Assembly (NCBI GenBank): GCA_033717875.1
Contig: JADDKJ010000032.1
Span: 1 to 37,856, forward strand
Direction: 5' to 3'
Length of the DNA: 37,856 nt
Source of the DNA: SBBG01 sp033717875
GTDB taxonomy: Bacteria > Pseudomonadota > Gammaproteobacteria > Ga0077554 > Ga007554
In this document: positions 8,339-17,706 of the stretch, one piece after another
How positions within the stretch are numbered: position 1 is the first letter of the stretch
Layout: every line of letters begins with the position of its first letter
Translations under genes and position numbers: made by a program
Notes under the pieces: model-generated
Database searches by the model: none
Told to the model about the DNA's origin: nothing
Seen by the model: only the letters and a program-made list of their open reading frames with translations

Positions 8339-9535
8339 TCACTCCCGCCCGAACCGCAAAACCTTCCGCGCCGTGTCACTGACGCGGCTCACGGCCTGGG
8401 CGAGGTCCATGCTGAGGATTACGCCGGTGTCCTTGTCGCTGTAGGTGATGCCAAGATCGAAGCGGTTGCGGTAGTGGAGCATCACGCCATAGCGTATGTC
8501 CTTGGTGGCGGCGCGGTCGGCGTAGCTGGCCAGCACTGACCATCCCAGGCCGTCCTTCATTTCACCCGCATCGCCCCAGCGCCAGCGGTTGTAGCCGAAC
8601 ATCTCGACGTAGACAACGGGTTTGAATTGCTGGCCGTCGGGCGCGGCTCCGACGTATTCCAGGCCGACGTTCGGGTGCAATACGATCCATTGCGAAGTCG
8701 GCGGCGGGAGGAAGCCGAGTTTATTGCCATGGGCATCTTCCGGTCGCGGGTCATGTTTCTTCAGCCATATACCGTTCAGGGCCAGTTCCCAGGGGTACTG
8801 GAACAAGGCTTCGTCGAAGTAGGCGTCCCACTGGCGGTCGCGGCGCCGGGCGTCGGCATAATGGGCGTCGATGATGGGCTGCGAATAGTAGGTCAGGCTC
8901 CTTTCCACCAGCCGGACGTAGCGCAGGATATCCTGGGCGGCGGTGTATACCTGCTGGCAGTCCGGCTCCGGCGGCAACGCCGGGCAGGCGGTGTCGATGA
9001 AGCCGGCGAAGAGGATGATATCAATGCGCAGGGTTACGTCCACGGGTTTGCTTAAACTGCCCGTGTTGCGGTCGTACTGCCAATAGGCGGGCCGCTGCAA
9101 GCCTTCGTCGCTACGTCCGCTTGCGACCGCCGATCGTGCCTCTGCGAGCGCGGACTCAAGACGCTGCAATCGTTCGCGCACGCCGAATCTGTCTTCCCCG
9201 CTGACGGCGGCGCGTTGCGCGGCAATGGATTCATTCAACCGTTCCAGCGCCTGTGCCGTGGCTTGCCGCCGCTCCTCGTCACTCACCCCCGGTGCTTGAG
9301 GCGAGCTCGCGGTGGAAAGGGTCGTGATTGTGACGCGGGTGAGGGCGTTGTCGTCCAGGTCGCCGCCCAGGCAGCCGTTTTGTTCCAGGGCGTTCAGGCG
9401 GTCACGCGGTTGAACGGTATTGGCGATGGGTGGCGCATCGAAGCGCGCGCATTCCGGCGTTGCCGCCAGGGCGGCGGGCGTGGTGAGAATGAAGAGCGCG
9501 AAAACGAAATGGCGAGTGAACCGTGTCATGATCAT
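8339..9535 (-). CDS. Exported protein of unknown function
   Basis: I do not recognise this 398-residue protein. It starts with a clear Sec signal peptide (basic MTRFTRH, hydrophobic core, likely cleavage after AALA). Residues about 80-140 form an Ala/Glu/Arg-rich helical region likely to be coiled coil; the C-terminal half is rich in Trp and Tyr with alternating hydrophobic residues (VYVEMFGYNRWRWG), as in beta-structured periplasmic or outer-membrane proteins. Four Cys occur in the mature part, including CPALPPEPDC. AAGGAGG (9544-9550) lies inside the end of the upstream hydrolase gene, giving the first ATG (9535) ideal spacing and suggesting coupled translation. The two genes are 3 bases apart. 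Confidence 0.7.
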   Translation of the reverse strand: MIMTRFTRHFVFALFILTTPAALAATPECARFDAPPIANTVQPRDRLNALEQNGCLGGDLDDNALTRVTITTLSTASSPQAPGVSDEERRQATAQALERLNESIAAQRAAVSGEDRFGVRERLQRLESALAEARSAVASGRSDEGLQRPAYWQYDRNTGSLSKPVDVTLRIDIILFAGFIDTACPALPPEPDCQQVYTAAQDILRYVRLVERSLTYYSQPIIDAHYADARRRDRQWDAYFDEALFQYPWELALNGIWLKKHDPRPEDAHGNKLGFLPPPTSQWIVLHPNVGLEYVGAAPDGQQFKPVVYVEMFGYNRWRWGDAGEMKDGLGWSVLASYADRAATKDIRYGVMLHYRNRFDLGITYSDKDTGVILSMDLAQAVSRVSDTARKVLRFGRE

Positions 9536-9538
9536 TTT

Positions 9539-10585
9539 CTAGCCCTCCTTGCTCAATAGATCCTGAAAGCCGCGGAAGGTCTTGATGGTTTCCCGCCAGC
9601 CGCTCTGTTCGTTCGGCCAGATCTTCTTCAGCTTGGCAATCCAGCCCTCGAACTGGCCGATGGGGGTGCTGGCCTCGTATTGGGCGCTGGCTGCGGCGGC
9701 GGTGGCGTCGTCGATGATGCTTTGCCAGGTCAGGGTGCGGAACAGGGGGATGTGAACCTTGGGGTTCTTGAGATAGTGCAGGAAGTCGTGAACATTCTTG
9801 TTCTCGATGGCGTTGATCAGCAGGCTCTGATAGCGATTGTCGCGGCGCGTCTCCACATTCGGCCAGTCGTCGAGGGGACGGAACTGCTTGGGCACGGGAA
9901 TCGGGTCCCATTCGTGGCGGGCATTGAGAAAGTAGTCGCATACGCCACGGGCGGGGTTCACGTCCGGGTGCACCACCGAGGTATAGACGTCGGCGTCGGT
10001 CTCCAGCACGCGGCTGACGTTGGCGAGCATCGTCAGCACCTTGCACCGGGTGACGCTGGGCGGCAAGGCGCCGGCGGCGCCGGCCTGGGTGTACATGGCG
10101 TGCAGGGTGTCGTGAGTGACCGATGTGCCCAGCGAATGAGCGATGATCGACCAGCGCAGCGTATCGGCCTGGGGTTGAGCCTTTAATGTCTCGAGGATTT
10201 GCAGGCGCACCGCGTTGCGTATCTGCTCCGCGATCTGGGGTATGAAGCGGTAGAGGATGACATCCAGCACATGGGTGTTGAGAAAGGTTTCGCGGTCGGT
10301 TTCGGCCGCATAGCCAGCCAGCAGCTTGGCAGCATTGGCGTCCAGGCCGCCCTGGCTGATGGCCTGCAAGACCTGGTCGGCGTGCTCTTTCCATGCCTTG
10401 CGGCGTTCGTCGAACTTGTCGTTGTAATAGATTTCCTGGAAGGTGAAGTTTTGATCGAAAGGCACCAGCAGGCTGAGCTGGTTGTATTTGTTGTACAGGC
10501 CGCGGATCAGTCGCTGGACTTCCTGCGACCACCCCGGTTTCGTGTCGCCCATGCCATGGACGAGAAAGAGGATGTGTTTTGCCAT
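9539..10585 (-). CDS. Alpha/beta-hydrolase-like protein
   Basis: A 348-residue cytoplasmic protein with an N-terminal HGMG motif (residues about 10-13, oxyanion-hole type) and a nucleophile elbow AHSLG near residue 150, the GxSxG position of lipases with Ala in place of the first Gly. This supports a serine hydrolase fold; the substrate is unknown. No signal peptide is visible. It is the first gene of a two-gene unit with the exported protein downstream. The start ATG has an AGGGGGG Shine-Dalgarno. A 1280-base ORF in another frame on the same strand is a GC-rich shadow. Confidence 0.75.
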   Translation of the reverse strand: MAKHILFLVHGMGDTKPGWSQEVQRLIRGLYNKYNQLSLLVPFDQNFTFQEIYYNDKFDERRKAWKEHADQVLQAISQGGLDANAAKLLAGYAAETDRETFLNTHVLDVILYRFIPQIAEQIRNAVRLQILETLKAQPQADTLRWSIIAHSLGTSVTHDTLHAMYTQAGAAGALPPSVTRCKVLTMLANVSRVLETDADVYTSVVHPDVNPARGVCDYFLNARHEWDPIPVPKQFRPLDDWPNVETRRDNRYQSLLINAIENKNVHDFLHYLKNPKVHIPLFRTLTWQSIIDDATAAAASAQYEASTPIGQFEGWIAKLKKIWPNEQSGWRETIKTFRGFQDLLSKEG

Positions 10586-10650
10586 GCGCCCCCCTTATGC
10601 TTTGTCTTGTTCCCTGGGCCGCATGCGCATAATCCAGATGCGGCGTTGTC

Positions 10651-10680
10651 GCTAACATTAGCACAATGCGAAATGTTAGC
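10651..10680. promoter_or_regulatory. Candidate operator upstream of hydrolase unit
   Basis: GCTAACATT (10651-10659) and AATGTTAGC (10672-10680) form a perfect 9-bp inverted repeat with a 12-base spacer, 66 bases before the hydrolase start. On the minus strand TTGCTA and TAATGT lie 16 bp apart within it, so a dimeric regulator bound here would cover a possible promoter. The regulator is unknown. Confidence 0.4.
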
Positions 10681-10689
10681 AAGTGGTGC

Positions 10690-10867
10690 TAGGTTCTGTT
10701 GACATTTTGGATCGTAGCGAGGGTACGCGTGGTGATCCCCGTCAAAGTGCACGGACTGGAAGGCGGCGAAGGCGTACTTGCGGTACGTTGAGGCGCCTGC
10801 AAGGAGTACACTTTGAGGGGGATCACCCTGTGTGACCGCAGTAGATCCGAAATGTCAACAGAACCTA
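10690..10867. repeat. 174-bp inverted-repeat element flanked by TA
   Basis: GGTTCTGTTGACATTT begins at 10692 and its complement ends at 10865, with TA on both sides (10690-10691, 10866-10867). The arms remain similar for about 60 bases inward: each has GGATC, then GGTGATCCCC, then TCAAAGTG. The centre (GTACTTGCGGTAC, 10774-10786) is a small GTAC hairpin like that of family 1, but the rest differs, so family membership is unproven. No transposase is encoded; it looks like a non-autonomous element. It occupies most of the 345-base gap between avtA and the hydrolase gene. Confidence 0.7.
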
Positions 10868-10930
10868 AGGGTGGAGGTGGTGCAGCGGCAGAAGTGGGGT
10901 GCGCCGCGCGCACCCTACAGCTCGGGTATA

Positions 10931-12193
10931 TCAGCCGCCGTACACCCGCTTCACCACGCGCGCGATCGCCGCCGCGCCAGCCTCCAGTTCCTCCTCGGTG
11001 GCGGTGAGGCTGATGCGCAAGCACTGTTGCTTGTGCGGCCAGTCCTCGTTCAGGCCGGGGAAGAAGGGTTCGCCGGGCACGACGAACACATGTTCCCGCT
11101 TGATGAGCTGGTACAGCGCCTTGTCGGTGATCGGCAGGTCTTTCAGCCACAGCCAGGCGAAGATCGCGCCTTCGGCCTTGTGCAGGTACCAGGGTACATC
11201 GCCCGGCATTTCGCGGTCGAAGGCGGCGGTCAATACTTCCGCCTTGCGCCGGTAGAAGGGCTTGATGACGGTCTGCGACAAGCGCGCCAGATCGCCCGAG
11301 GCGATGGCCTGGGCGGCCAGGGCCTGGCCGAAGCGCGAGGAGTGGATGGTGGCGTTGGTCTGGAAGCATTCCAGCGCTTCGATGTTGCGCTCGTCGCCGA
11401 TGGCGATGCCGACCCGTTCGCCCGGCAGACCGGCTTTGGACAGACTGATGCAGTGGATGACGTTTTCGCCGAACACCGGCGTCATTGCCGTGAATGCCAG
11501 ATCGGGGAAAGGCGTGGCGTAGGCGGAGTCGATCAGGACGGGCACATTGCGCGCGGCGGCGGCGTTCACGATGCGCCGCACCTCGTCATCCGTCAGCACA
11601 TTGCCGGTGGGATTGGCGGGGCGCGAAAACAGCACTGCGCCGGTGGTTTCATCGATCCGCAACTGATCGAAATCGGGCCGGTATTTAAAGCGGTGCGGGG
11701 CCACGATGTCGATGGCGGGCTTGTAGGCCTGCAACGATTCGCTGGTGAGCGTCACGCCGCCGTAGCCGGTGTAATCGGGACTCAGCGGCAGCACGATCTT
11801 GCGCAACTGTCCGCGCTCGTCATAGCCGCCGAAGCAGTTCGCGGCGTAGAAATATATTGATTGACTGCCCGGCGTGATCAGCACATTGCGGCGGGTGATG
11901 CCCCAGCCATAGCGGCTGTTGAAGAAGTCCACCACCGCTTCGATCAGTGGTCCGTAACCCTGGCTTGCGCCATAACGGCCCACCACCTCGCCGAAATCGG
12001 GACCCGCCAGCAGCGCCGCGGTATAGTCACGCCACATCGCTTCGACCTCAGGCAGGATCAGGGGATTGCCTGGGCTGAGGTTGATCCACTTGCCGGAGTC
12101 CGACTGGAGGGTTTCGATAATGTCCTTCATGATGGCGCGCACGCCGGTGAGCTGCGACATTTTTTGCCCGAGCAGGCTAAGGTGGGGTTGCAC
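10931..12193 (-). CDS. avtA: Valine-pyruvate aminotransferase AvtA
   Basis: A PLP-dependent fold type I aminotransferase that makes valine/alanine interconversion possible (valine + pyruvate to 2-oxoisovalerate + alanine). The 420-residue product shows NPTGN, DSAYATPFP and the PLP-lysine segment SLSKAGLPGER, plus AvtA-specific LSQTVIKPFYRRK and PHKQQCLR near the C-terminus. The start is GTG 12193, which gives HLSLLGQKMSQLTG, matching the E. coli N-terminus; an internal ATG eleven codons later is possible. It is transcribed divergently from purB. Confidence 0.93.
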   Translation of the reverse strand: MQPHLSLLGQKMSQLTGVRAIMKDIIETLQSDSGKWINLSPGNPLILPEVEAMWRDYTAALLAGPDFGEVVGRYGASQGYGPLIEAVVDFFNSRYGWGITRRNVLITPGSQSIYFYAANCFGGYDERGQLRKIVLPLSPDYTGYGGVTLTSESLQAYKPAIDIVAPHRFKYRPDFDQLRIDETTGAVLFSRPANPTGNVLTDDEVRRIVNAAAARNVPVLIDSAYATPFPDLAFTAMTPVFGENVIHCISLSKAGLPGERVGIAIGDERNIEALECFQTNATIHSSRFGQALAAQAIASGDLARLSQTVIKPFYRRKAEVLTAAFDREMPGDVPWYLHKAEGAIFAWLWLKDLPITDKALYQLIKREHVFVVPGEPFFPGLNEDWPHKQQCLRISLTATEEELEAGAAAIARVVKRVYGG

Positions 12194-12278
12194 GGCTATA
12201 ATTCCTCAAAAAATATTTCAGTTTTATTACACTTCGTAATTGTACCTCAAGCGATCTGTGTGGCGGGCATGGATCTTG

Positions 12279-12284
12279 TATAAT
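12279..12284 (+). promoter_or_regulatory. Probable -10 of purB promoter
   Basis: A perfect TATAAT lies 30 bases before the purB ATG, in the 121-base gap between the divergent genes avtA and purB. The best -35 at 17 bp (CTGTGT, 12256-12261) is poor. No PurR-type operator is obvious. Confidence 0.42.
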
Positions 12285-12314
12285 GCGGCGATAACTTTTT
12301 TCTTGGAACGCACT

Positions 12315-13682
12315 ATGGAACTCTCGGCGCTCACTGCAATTTCCCCCATCGATGGCCGCTATGGCGACAAGGCCGCCGATCTGCGGCCGATTTTCAGCGA
12401 ATTCGGTCTGATCCGGCACCGCGTGCTGGTCGAGGTGCGCTGGCTGTGCATGCTGGCCGAACATCCCGGCATTGCGGAAGTTCCCGAGCTGAGCGCGCAT
12501 GCGATCGGCGTGCTGGAAGGCATCGTCAAGCATTTCAGCATCGAGGATGCCCGGCGGGTCAAGAATATCGAGCGCAGCACCAATCACGACGTCAAGGCGG
12601 TCGAATATTTTCTCAAGGAGAAGATCGCCGGCAATGCCGAGTTGATGGCGGTGAGTGAGTTCATCCACTTCGCCTGCACCTCGGAAGACATCAATAATCT
12701 CGCCTATGCCTTGATGCTGCGCGAGGCGCGCAGCCAGGTCATCCTGCCATTGATGGACGAAGTGATCACGGCCATCAAGGGACTGGCCCATCGCCATGCC
12801 GCGCAGCCCATGCTGTCGCGTACCCACGGCCAGCCCGCTTCGCCCACCACGCTGGGCAAGGAGATGGCCAATATCGCGTACCGCCTCCAGCGTCAGCGTG
12901 ATCAACTGGCCGATGTGCCGCTGCTGGGCAAGATCAATGGCGCGGTGGGCAACTACAATGCCCATCTTGCCGCCTATCCCGAGCAGGACTGGCCGGCCAT
13001 CGCCGGCGATTTCGTCAGCCGCCTCGGGCTGGAATGGAACCCGTACACCACGCAGATCGAACCGCACGACTACATCGCGGAGTTTTTCGACGCCGCCGCG
13101 CGTTTCAACACCGTGTTGACCGATTTCAGCCGCGACGTGTGGGGCTATATCTCGCTCGGCTATTTCAAGCAAAAGACCGTCGCCGGCGAAGTGGGCTCAT
13201 CGACCATGCCGCACAAGGTCAACCCCATCGACTTCGAAAACGCTGAAGGCAATCTGGGTCTGGCCAACGCCATTTTTCATCATCTCAGCGCCAAACTGCC
13301 GATCTCGCGCTGGCAGCGCGATCTCACCGACTCCACCGTGTTGCGCAATCTGGGCGTGGGCGTTGCGCACTCGGTCATCGCCTGGCAATCCGGTCTCAAA
13401 GGCATCTCCAAACTGGAAAGCGACGCGGCCCGCATGGCGGCCGACCTCGACGCCTCCTGGGAAGTGCTGGGCGAGGCGGTGCAGACCGTGATGCGCCGCT
13501 ATGGCATCGAAAAGCCTTATGAAAAACTCAAGGAGCTGACGCGGGGGAGAGGTATCGACCGGGAGGGGCTGCGGGCCTTTATCAATGGATTGAATATTCC
13601 TGAGGATGAGAAGGCGCGGTTGATGGCGATGAGTCCCGGGACGTATACCGGGAATGCGGAGCAGCAGGCGGGGGAGATTTGA
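12315..13682 (+). CDS. purB: Adenylosuccinate lyase PurB
   Basis: PurB splits fumarate from SAICAR and from adenylosuccinate, acting twice in purine synthesis. The product is 455 residues, one fewer than in E. coli. It starts MELSALTAISPIDGRYGDK; the fumarase-family signature GSSTMPHKVNPIDFENAEGN lies near residue 296 and contains the mobile catalytic serine. RTHGQPASPTT carries the general-acid histidine. An in-frame upstream extension overlapping the promoter is rejected. One base after the stop, a family 2 repeat begins. Confidence 0.98.
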   Translation: MELSALTAISPIDGRYGDKAADLRPIFSEFGLIRHRVLVEVRWLCMLAEHPGIAEVPELSAHAIGVLEGIVKHFSIEDARRVKNIERSTNHDVKAVEYFLKEKIAGNAELMAVSEFIHFACTSEDINNLAYALMLREARSQVILPLMDEVITAIKGLAHRHAAQPMLSRTHGQPASPTTLGKEMANIAYRLQRQRDQLADVPLLGKINGAVGNYNAHLAAYPEQDWPAIAGDFVSRLGLEWNPYTTQIEPHDYIAEFFDAAARFNTVLTDFSRDVWGYISLGYFKQKTVAGEVGSSTMPHKVNPIDFENAEGNLGLANAIFHHLSAKLPISRWQRDLTDSTVLRNLGVGVAHSVIAWQSGLKGISKLESDAARMAADLDASWEVLGEAVQTVMRRYGIEKPYEKLKELTRGRGIDREGLRAFINGLNIPEDEKARLMAMSPGTYTGNAEQQAGEI

Positions 13683-13683
13683 A

Positions 13684-13762
13684 GGAAGCTCTGAATAATT
13701 CCATCCTGGAATTCTCAGAGCACCTCCTTATGCCGTGGAACCCCTGACACATCAGAGGTTCC
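13684..13762 (+). repeat. Family 2 hairpin element, copy A (79 bp)
   Basis: Starts GGAAGCTCTGA and ends TCAGAGGTTCC, nearly inverted termini. It folds as successive hairpins: 13689-13720 around AATTCCATCCTGGAATT, a short middle stem, and 13737-13762 (GGAACC ... GGTTCC). The segment AATAATTCCATCCTGGAATT is identical in copy B (25888-25973, opposite strand). It begins one base after the purB stop. The last hairpin is also the uninterrupted form of the site occupied at 30388-30569. Confidence 0.75.
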
Positions 13763-13806
13763 TTAATTCGGATTTTCCAAAGACATATTGTGTGCTTCGC
13801 GCGCTT

Positions 13807-13823
13807 GGCGGGTTGCACCCGCC
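13807..13823. repeat. GGCGGGT hairpin, family 3 copy 1
   Basis: GGCGGGT-TGC-ACCCGCC forms a perfect 7-bp stem directly before the stop of the kinase gene on the other strand. With the upstream TTGTGTGCTTCGCGCGCTT it is similar to 20851-20904 (TTGTATGCTGCGCACGTTC then GGCGGGTTA). It resembles common proteobacterial dispersed sequences and may act as a terminator stem between the convergent genes. Confidence 0.5.
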
Positions 13824-15266
13824 CTACACATTATGGCTTGGCATGCTGGCTTGCCAGCGCTGGAAGCGTTCCGCGAGAGAAGGGTTGGTAGTGGGGGTGA
13901 ATTTCGCGGTGGTTCCTGGTTCCGGCCAGGTTCGCGGCTGGCCTGCCAGCAGGAACGCCGTGCCGCGCGCGGTGGCCTCGCACTCGGCGGGACGATGGAC
14001 CGGCAGGCCGCTGAGGTCGGCGAGGCGCTGGCACAGGCCGTCGAGGGCGGAGAGGCCGCCGCTGACGACGATCTTTTGCAGGGGCGCGCGGCTGGTTTGT
14101 AGCTCGACCAGATTGGTGTACAAGAGAAACACGATACTTTCGGCGACGGCCACCATCTTTTCCCATGGCTCGCCGTTGCCGATGAATCGCGAGGCAAAGC
14201 CGGGCAGCCAGAACGGCGATCCCAGGCCCGAAACGCCGTTGAGGAACAACGGTGGCGTTTCTGCCTCGTCCAGCCATCGCGGCAGGTGGGGTGCGACATC
14301 TTCCAGTCCTAGTTCCCTGGCGGCCCAGTCCAGGGCGCTGGCCGCGCCATTGACGGTGCCTTCGAGAGCATGAACCGCCCGTTCCTTTTCCGCGAATACC
14401 ACGCTGTTCAGCAATCTGGGGCAGGAGGGGCGCTGAAGGGCGATGCGCTGCACGAAGGCGCCTGTGCCCATGTTGACGTAGGCGGTCTCCGCGTCAGGGT
14501 GGCCAAAGGCAAACAGTGCGGCGGATTGATCGCCGGTGGTGAGAGTCAGTGGTATGACCTGGCCTTCTGTGCGCAGATGACCGAAGAGGTGGCGCGAAGC
14601 GACGCAGCGGGGCAGGGCGGCGCGCGGCACGCCGAACAGCGTCAGCAATTCATCGTCCCAGTCGCGGGTCTGAAGATTCCACAGCAGGGTGCGCGCGGCG
14701 TTGGCCGGGTCGGCCAGGATGGGCCGTTCTTCGAGCAGGTGAAAGAGGATGAAGCTCGCCAAGGGGCCGCAGATAAGCGTGCCGTCTTGCCGGGCGGCCT
14801 GCACGGCGGGCAGGTGATCCAGGCACCAACGCAGCTTGCTGGCGCCGTGGTGGGCGGAGGGGAAAAGTCCCGTAATGCGATGTATCTCGTCCCTATGACG
14901 GGCGAATGCCTCTAACCAATCGTGCGCGCGCCGGTCCTGCCAACTGATGACCGGAGAGAGCGCCGCACCGCTGTTTTTATCCCAGCATGCCAGGCTGGAA
15001 CGCTGTGTCGCCAGTCCCGCCGCCACCACATCCTGGGCGCGGCTGCCCAGGCCGCGCATGACGTTGGCGATGGCGCGGCGTAGCGAGGCGATCAGCGCTT
15101 GCGGATCGTGTTCCACCCAGTCCGGTTGCGGATGGCGGGTGGTGATGGGCTGGAAATCGCTGGCGACGAGGTTACCGGGATGATCGAATACCAGGGCGCG
15201 GCTGGCGTGGCCGCCCTGGTCGAGAGCGAGATAGAGGGCGTCAGGCCGCGTCGCGCTTGTCTTCAT
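13824..15266 (-). CDS. FGGY-family carbohydrate kinase, glycerol kinase-like
   Basis: The 480-residue product has the N-terminal phosphate motif LALDQGGHASRALVFD, QPDWVEHDPQ, VISWQDRRAHDW, GDQSAALFAFGHPDAE and a C-terminal VVSGGLSALDGLCQRLADL, all FGGY features closest to glycerol kinase. Several positions differ from true GlpK (LDQGGHAS rather than LDQGTTSS), so the substrate is uncertain; I assign only the family. Its start overlaps the nudJ stop by 26 bases, so it is probably translated with nudJ. In E. coli and Pseudomonas the genes between nudJ and purB are mnmA and hflD; here this kinase takes their place. Confidence 0.82.
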   Translation of the reverse strand: MKTSATRPDALYLALDQGGHASRALVFDHPGNLVASDFQPITTRHPQPDWVEHDPQALIASLRRAIANVMRGLGSRAQDVVAAGLATQRSSLACWDKNSGAALSPVISWQDRRAHDWLEAFARHRDEIHRITGLFPSAHHGASKLRWCLDHLPAVQAARQDGTLICGPLASFILFHLLEERPILADPANAARTLLWNLQTRDWDDELLTLFGVPRAALPRCVASRHLFGHLRTEGQVIPLTLTTGDQSAALFAFGHPDAETAYVNMGTGAFVQRIALQRPSCPRLLNSVVFAEKERAVHALEGTVNGAASALDWAARELGLEDVAPHLPRWLDEAETPPLFLNGVSGLGSPFWLPGFASRFIGNGEPWEKMVAVAESIVFLLYTNLVELQTSRAPLQKIVVSGGLSALDGLCQRLADLSGLPVHRPAECEATARGTAFLLAGQPRTWPEPGTTAKFTPTTNPSLAERFQRWQASMPSHNV

Positions 15267-15711
15267 CGAAATGAAGATCGCCGATGATCTCCAGCGGGTA
15301 GCGCTTGCCGGCCAGGTAATCGTCGACGCACCGCATCACCAGCGGGCTGCGCAGATGGGCGGGGTTGGCGAGCAATTCGTCGCGCGTCAGCCATACCGCG
15401 CGCAGGATGCCGGTATCCAGCGTGCGCGACGGATCATGGCCGTGGCAGGCGCCGCTGAAACAGGCGCGCAGATACGTCTTGCCCTGCGGGTGCCGCCAGC
15501 GATAGAGGCCGACCAGCGCCGACGGTTCGAAACGCCAGGCGGTTTCCTCCAGGGTTTCGCGGATGGCGGCGGTGATCAGCCCCTCGCCCTCATCGAGATG
15601 TCCGGCGGGCTGGTTGTAAACGATGCGGCCTTCGCTTTCCTCCTCCACCATGAGGAAGCGTCCCTCGCGCTCGATCACGGCGGCGACGGTGACGTGTGGT
15701 TTCCAGATCAT
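15241..15711 (-). CDS. nudJ: Nudix phosphatase NudJ
   Basis: NudJ is a Nudix hydrolase; in E. coli it removes phosphate from thiamine pyrophosphate, HMP-PP and nucleoside di- and triphosphates. The 156-residue product starts MIWKPHVTVAAVIEREG, has the NudJ-specific NQPAGHLDEGE and the Nudix box REtlEE (one Gly of the box is Ala here: ETLEETAW), and ends with YPLEIIGDLHF, as in E. coli. It lies between rluE and the kinase, keeping the rluE-nudJ pair. It overlaps rluE by 122 bases in another frame. Confidence 0.93.
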   Translation of the reverse strand: MIWKPHVTVAAVIEREGRFLMVEEESEGRIVYNQPAGHLDEGEGLITAAIRETLEETAWRFEPSALVGLYRWRHPQGKTYLRACFSGACHGHDPSRTLDTGILRAVWLTRDELLANPAHLRSPLVMRCVDDYLAGKRYPLEIIGDLHFDEDKRDAA

Positions 15712-16300
15712 CTGTCATGTCTCCCTTGGGTGATTTCTGCGCATAATGTAACGGCAGCTCGACGGCTTTCCATGAGCCCGGCGCGAGTCCGTCAATGGTC
15801 CATTCGCCTATCGCATAGCGTATCAGGCGCAGTGCCGGATGGCCAACCGCGGCGGTCATGCGCCGTACCTGGCGGTTGCGGCCTTCGGTGATTTTCAATT
15901 CGACCCAGACGGTGGGGATCGCGGCGCGGTAGCGGATCGGCGGCGTGCGCGGCCAGATGCCGGGTTCTTCCATGAGACGCGCCTTGGCCGGGGCCGTCAT
16001 GCCGTCGTTGAGCAGCACGCCACATTTCAGCGCGGCGAGCGTCCCCTCATCTGGAATACCCTCCACCTGCACCCAGTAGGTTTTCTCCAGCTTGTGGCGT
16101 GGGTCCGAGATGAGATGCTGCAAGCGGCCGTCATCGGTCAGGATCACCAGGCCCTCGCTGTCGCGGTCCAGCCGCCCGGCGGGGTAGATGCCGGGGATGC
16201 CGATGTAATCGGCCAGCGTCTTGCGACCCTCGCTGTCGGTGAACTGGGTCAGGACATCGTAGGGTTTGTTGAAAAGAATGAGTTTTGTCATGGAGCCCAT
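15590..16300 (-). CDS. rluE: 23S rRNA pseudouridine(2457) synthase RluE
   Basis: RluE converts U2457 of 23S rRNA to pseudouridine. Visible are LILFNKPYDVLTQFTD, the catalytic-Asp motif AGRLDRDSEGLVILT, YWVQVEGIPDEGT and EGRNRQVRRMTAAVGHP. The family normally ends shortly after GSWKAVELP; here the frame continues about 50 codons with an arginine-rich tail (RHRRRRDRARG) over the start of nudJ, giving a 122-base overlap. That tail looks like out-of-frame sequence, so the natural stop may have been lost. Start is 16300 or ATG 16291 (MTKLILF); neither has a good Shine-Dalgarno. Confidence 0.9.
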   Translation of the reverse strand: MGSMTKLILFNKPYDVLTQFTDSEGRKTLADYIGIPGIYPAGRLDRDSEGLVILTDDGRLQHLISDPRHKLEKTYWVQVEGIPDEGTLAALKCGVLLNDGMTAPAKARLMEEPGIWPRTPPIRYRAAIPTVWVELKITEGRNRQVRRMTAAVGHPALRLIRYAIGEWTIDGLAPGSWKAVELPLHYAQKSPKGDMTDDLETTRHRRRRDRARGTLPHGGGGKRRPHRLQPARRTSR

Positions 16301-16369
16301 GATAGCAATTGTGCGTTACAGGATTGTAACTGTTAAAATGGGACCATTAACTTAGGAGCCCGCGTTACC

Positions 16370-17629
<1,260 letters not shown>

Positions 17630-17640
17630 GAGAAGGCAGC

Positions 17641-17694
17641 GAGTGGCGAGGGAAAAATCGAAGGTGCCCCGAAGATATTCAACCCTCGCCACTC
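17641..17694. repeat. Inverted repeat between icd and cspD
   Basis: GAGTGGCGAGGG (17641-17652) is perfectly complementary to CCCTCGCCACTC (17683-17694) with a 30-base loop. It sits between the convergent genes icd and cspD and may be a bidirectional terminator, though no strong T-run follows on either strand. Confidence 0.5.
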
Positions 17695-17706
17695 GTTACC
17701 GGCCGC

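Noticed and set aside
9402..10682. 426-codon frame overlapping the hydrolase gene on the same strand
   Set aside because: The hydrolase frame has HGMG and AHSLG motifs and a good Shine-Dalgarno; this one is Arg/Pro-rich with no recognisable domain.
17641..17694. Inverted repeat after icd as an insertion element
   Set aside because: The stem is only 12 bp, no flanking duplication or shared core with the other families is visible; a terminator-like role is simpler.
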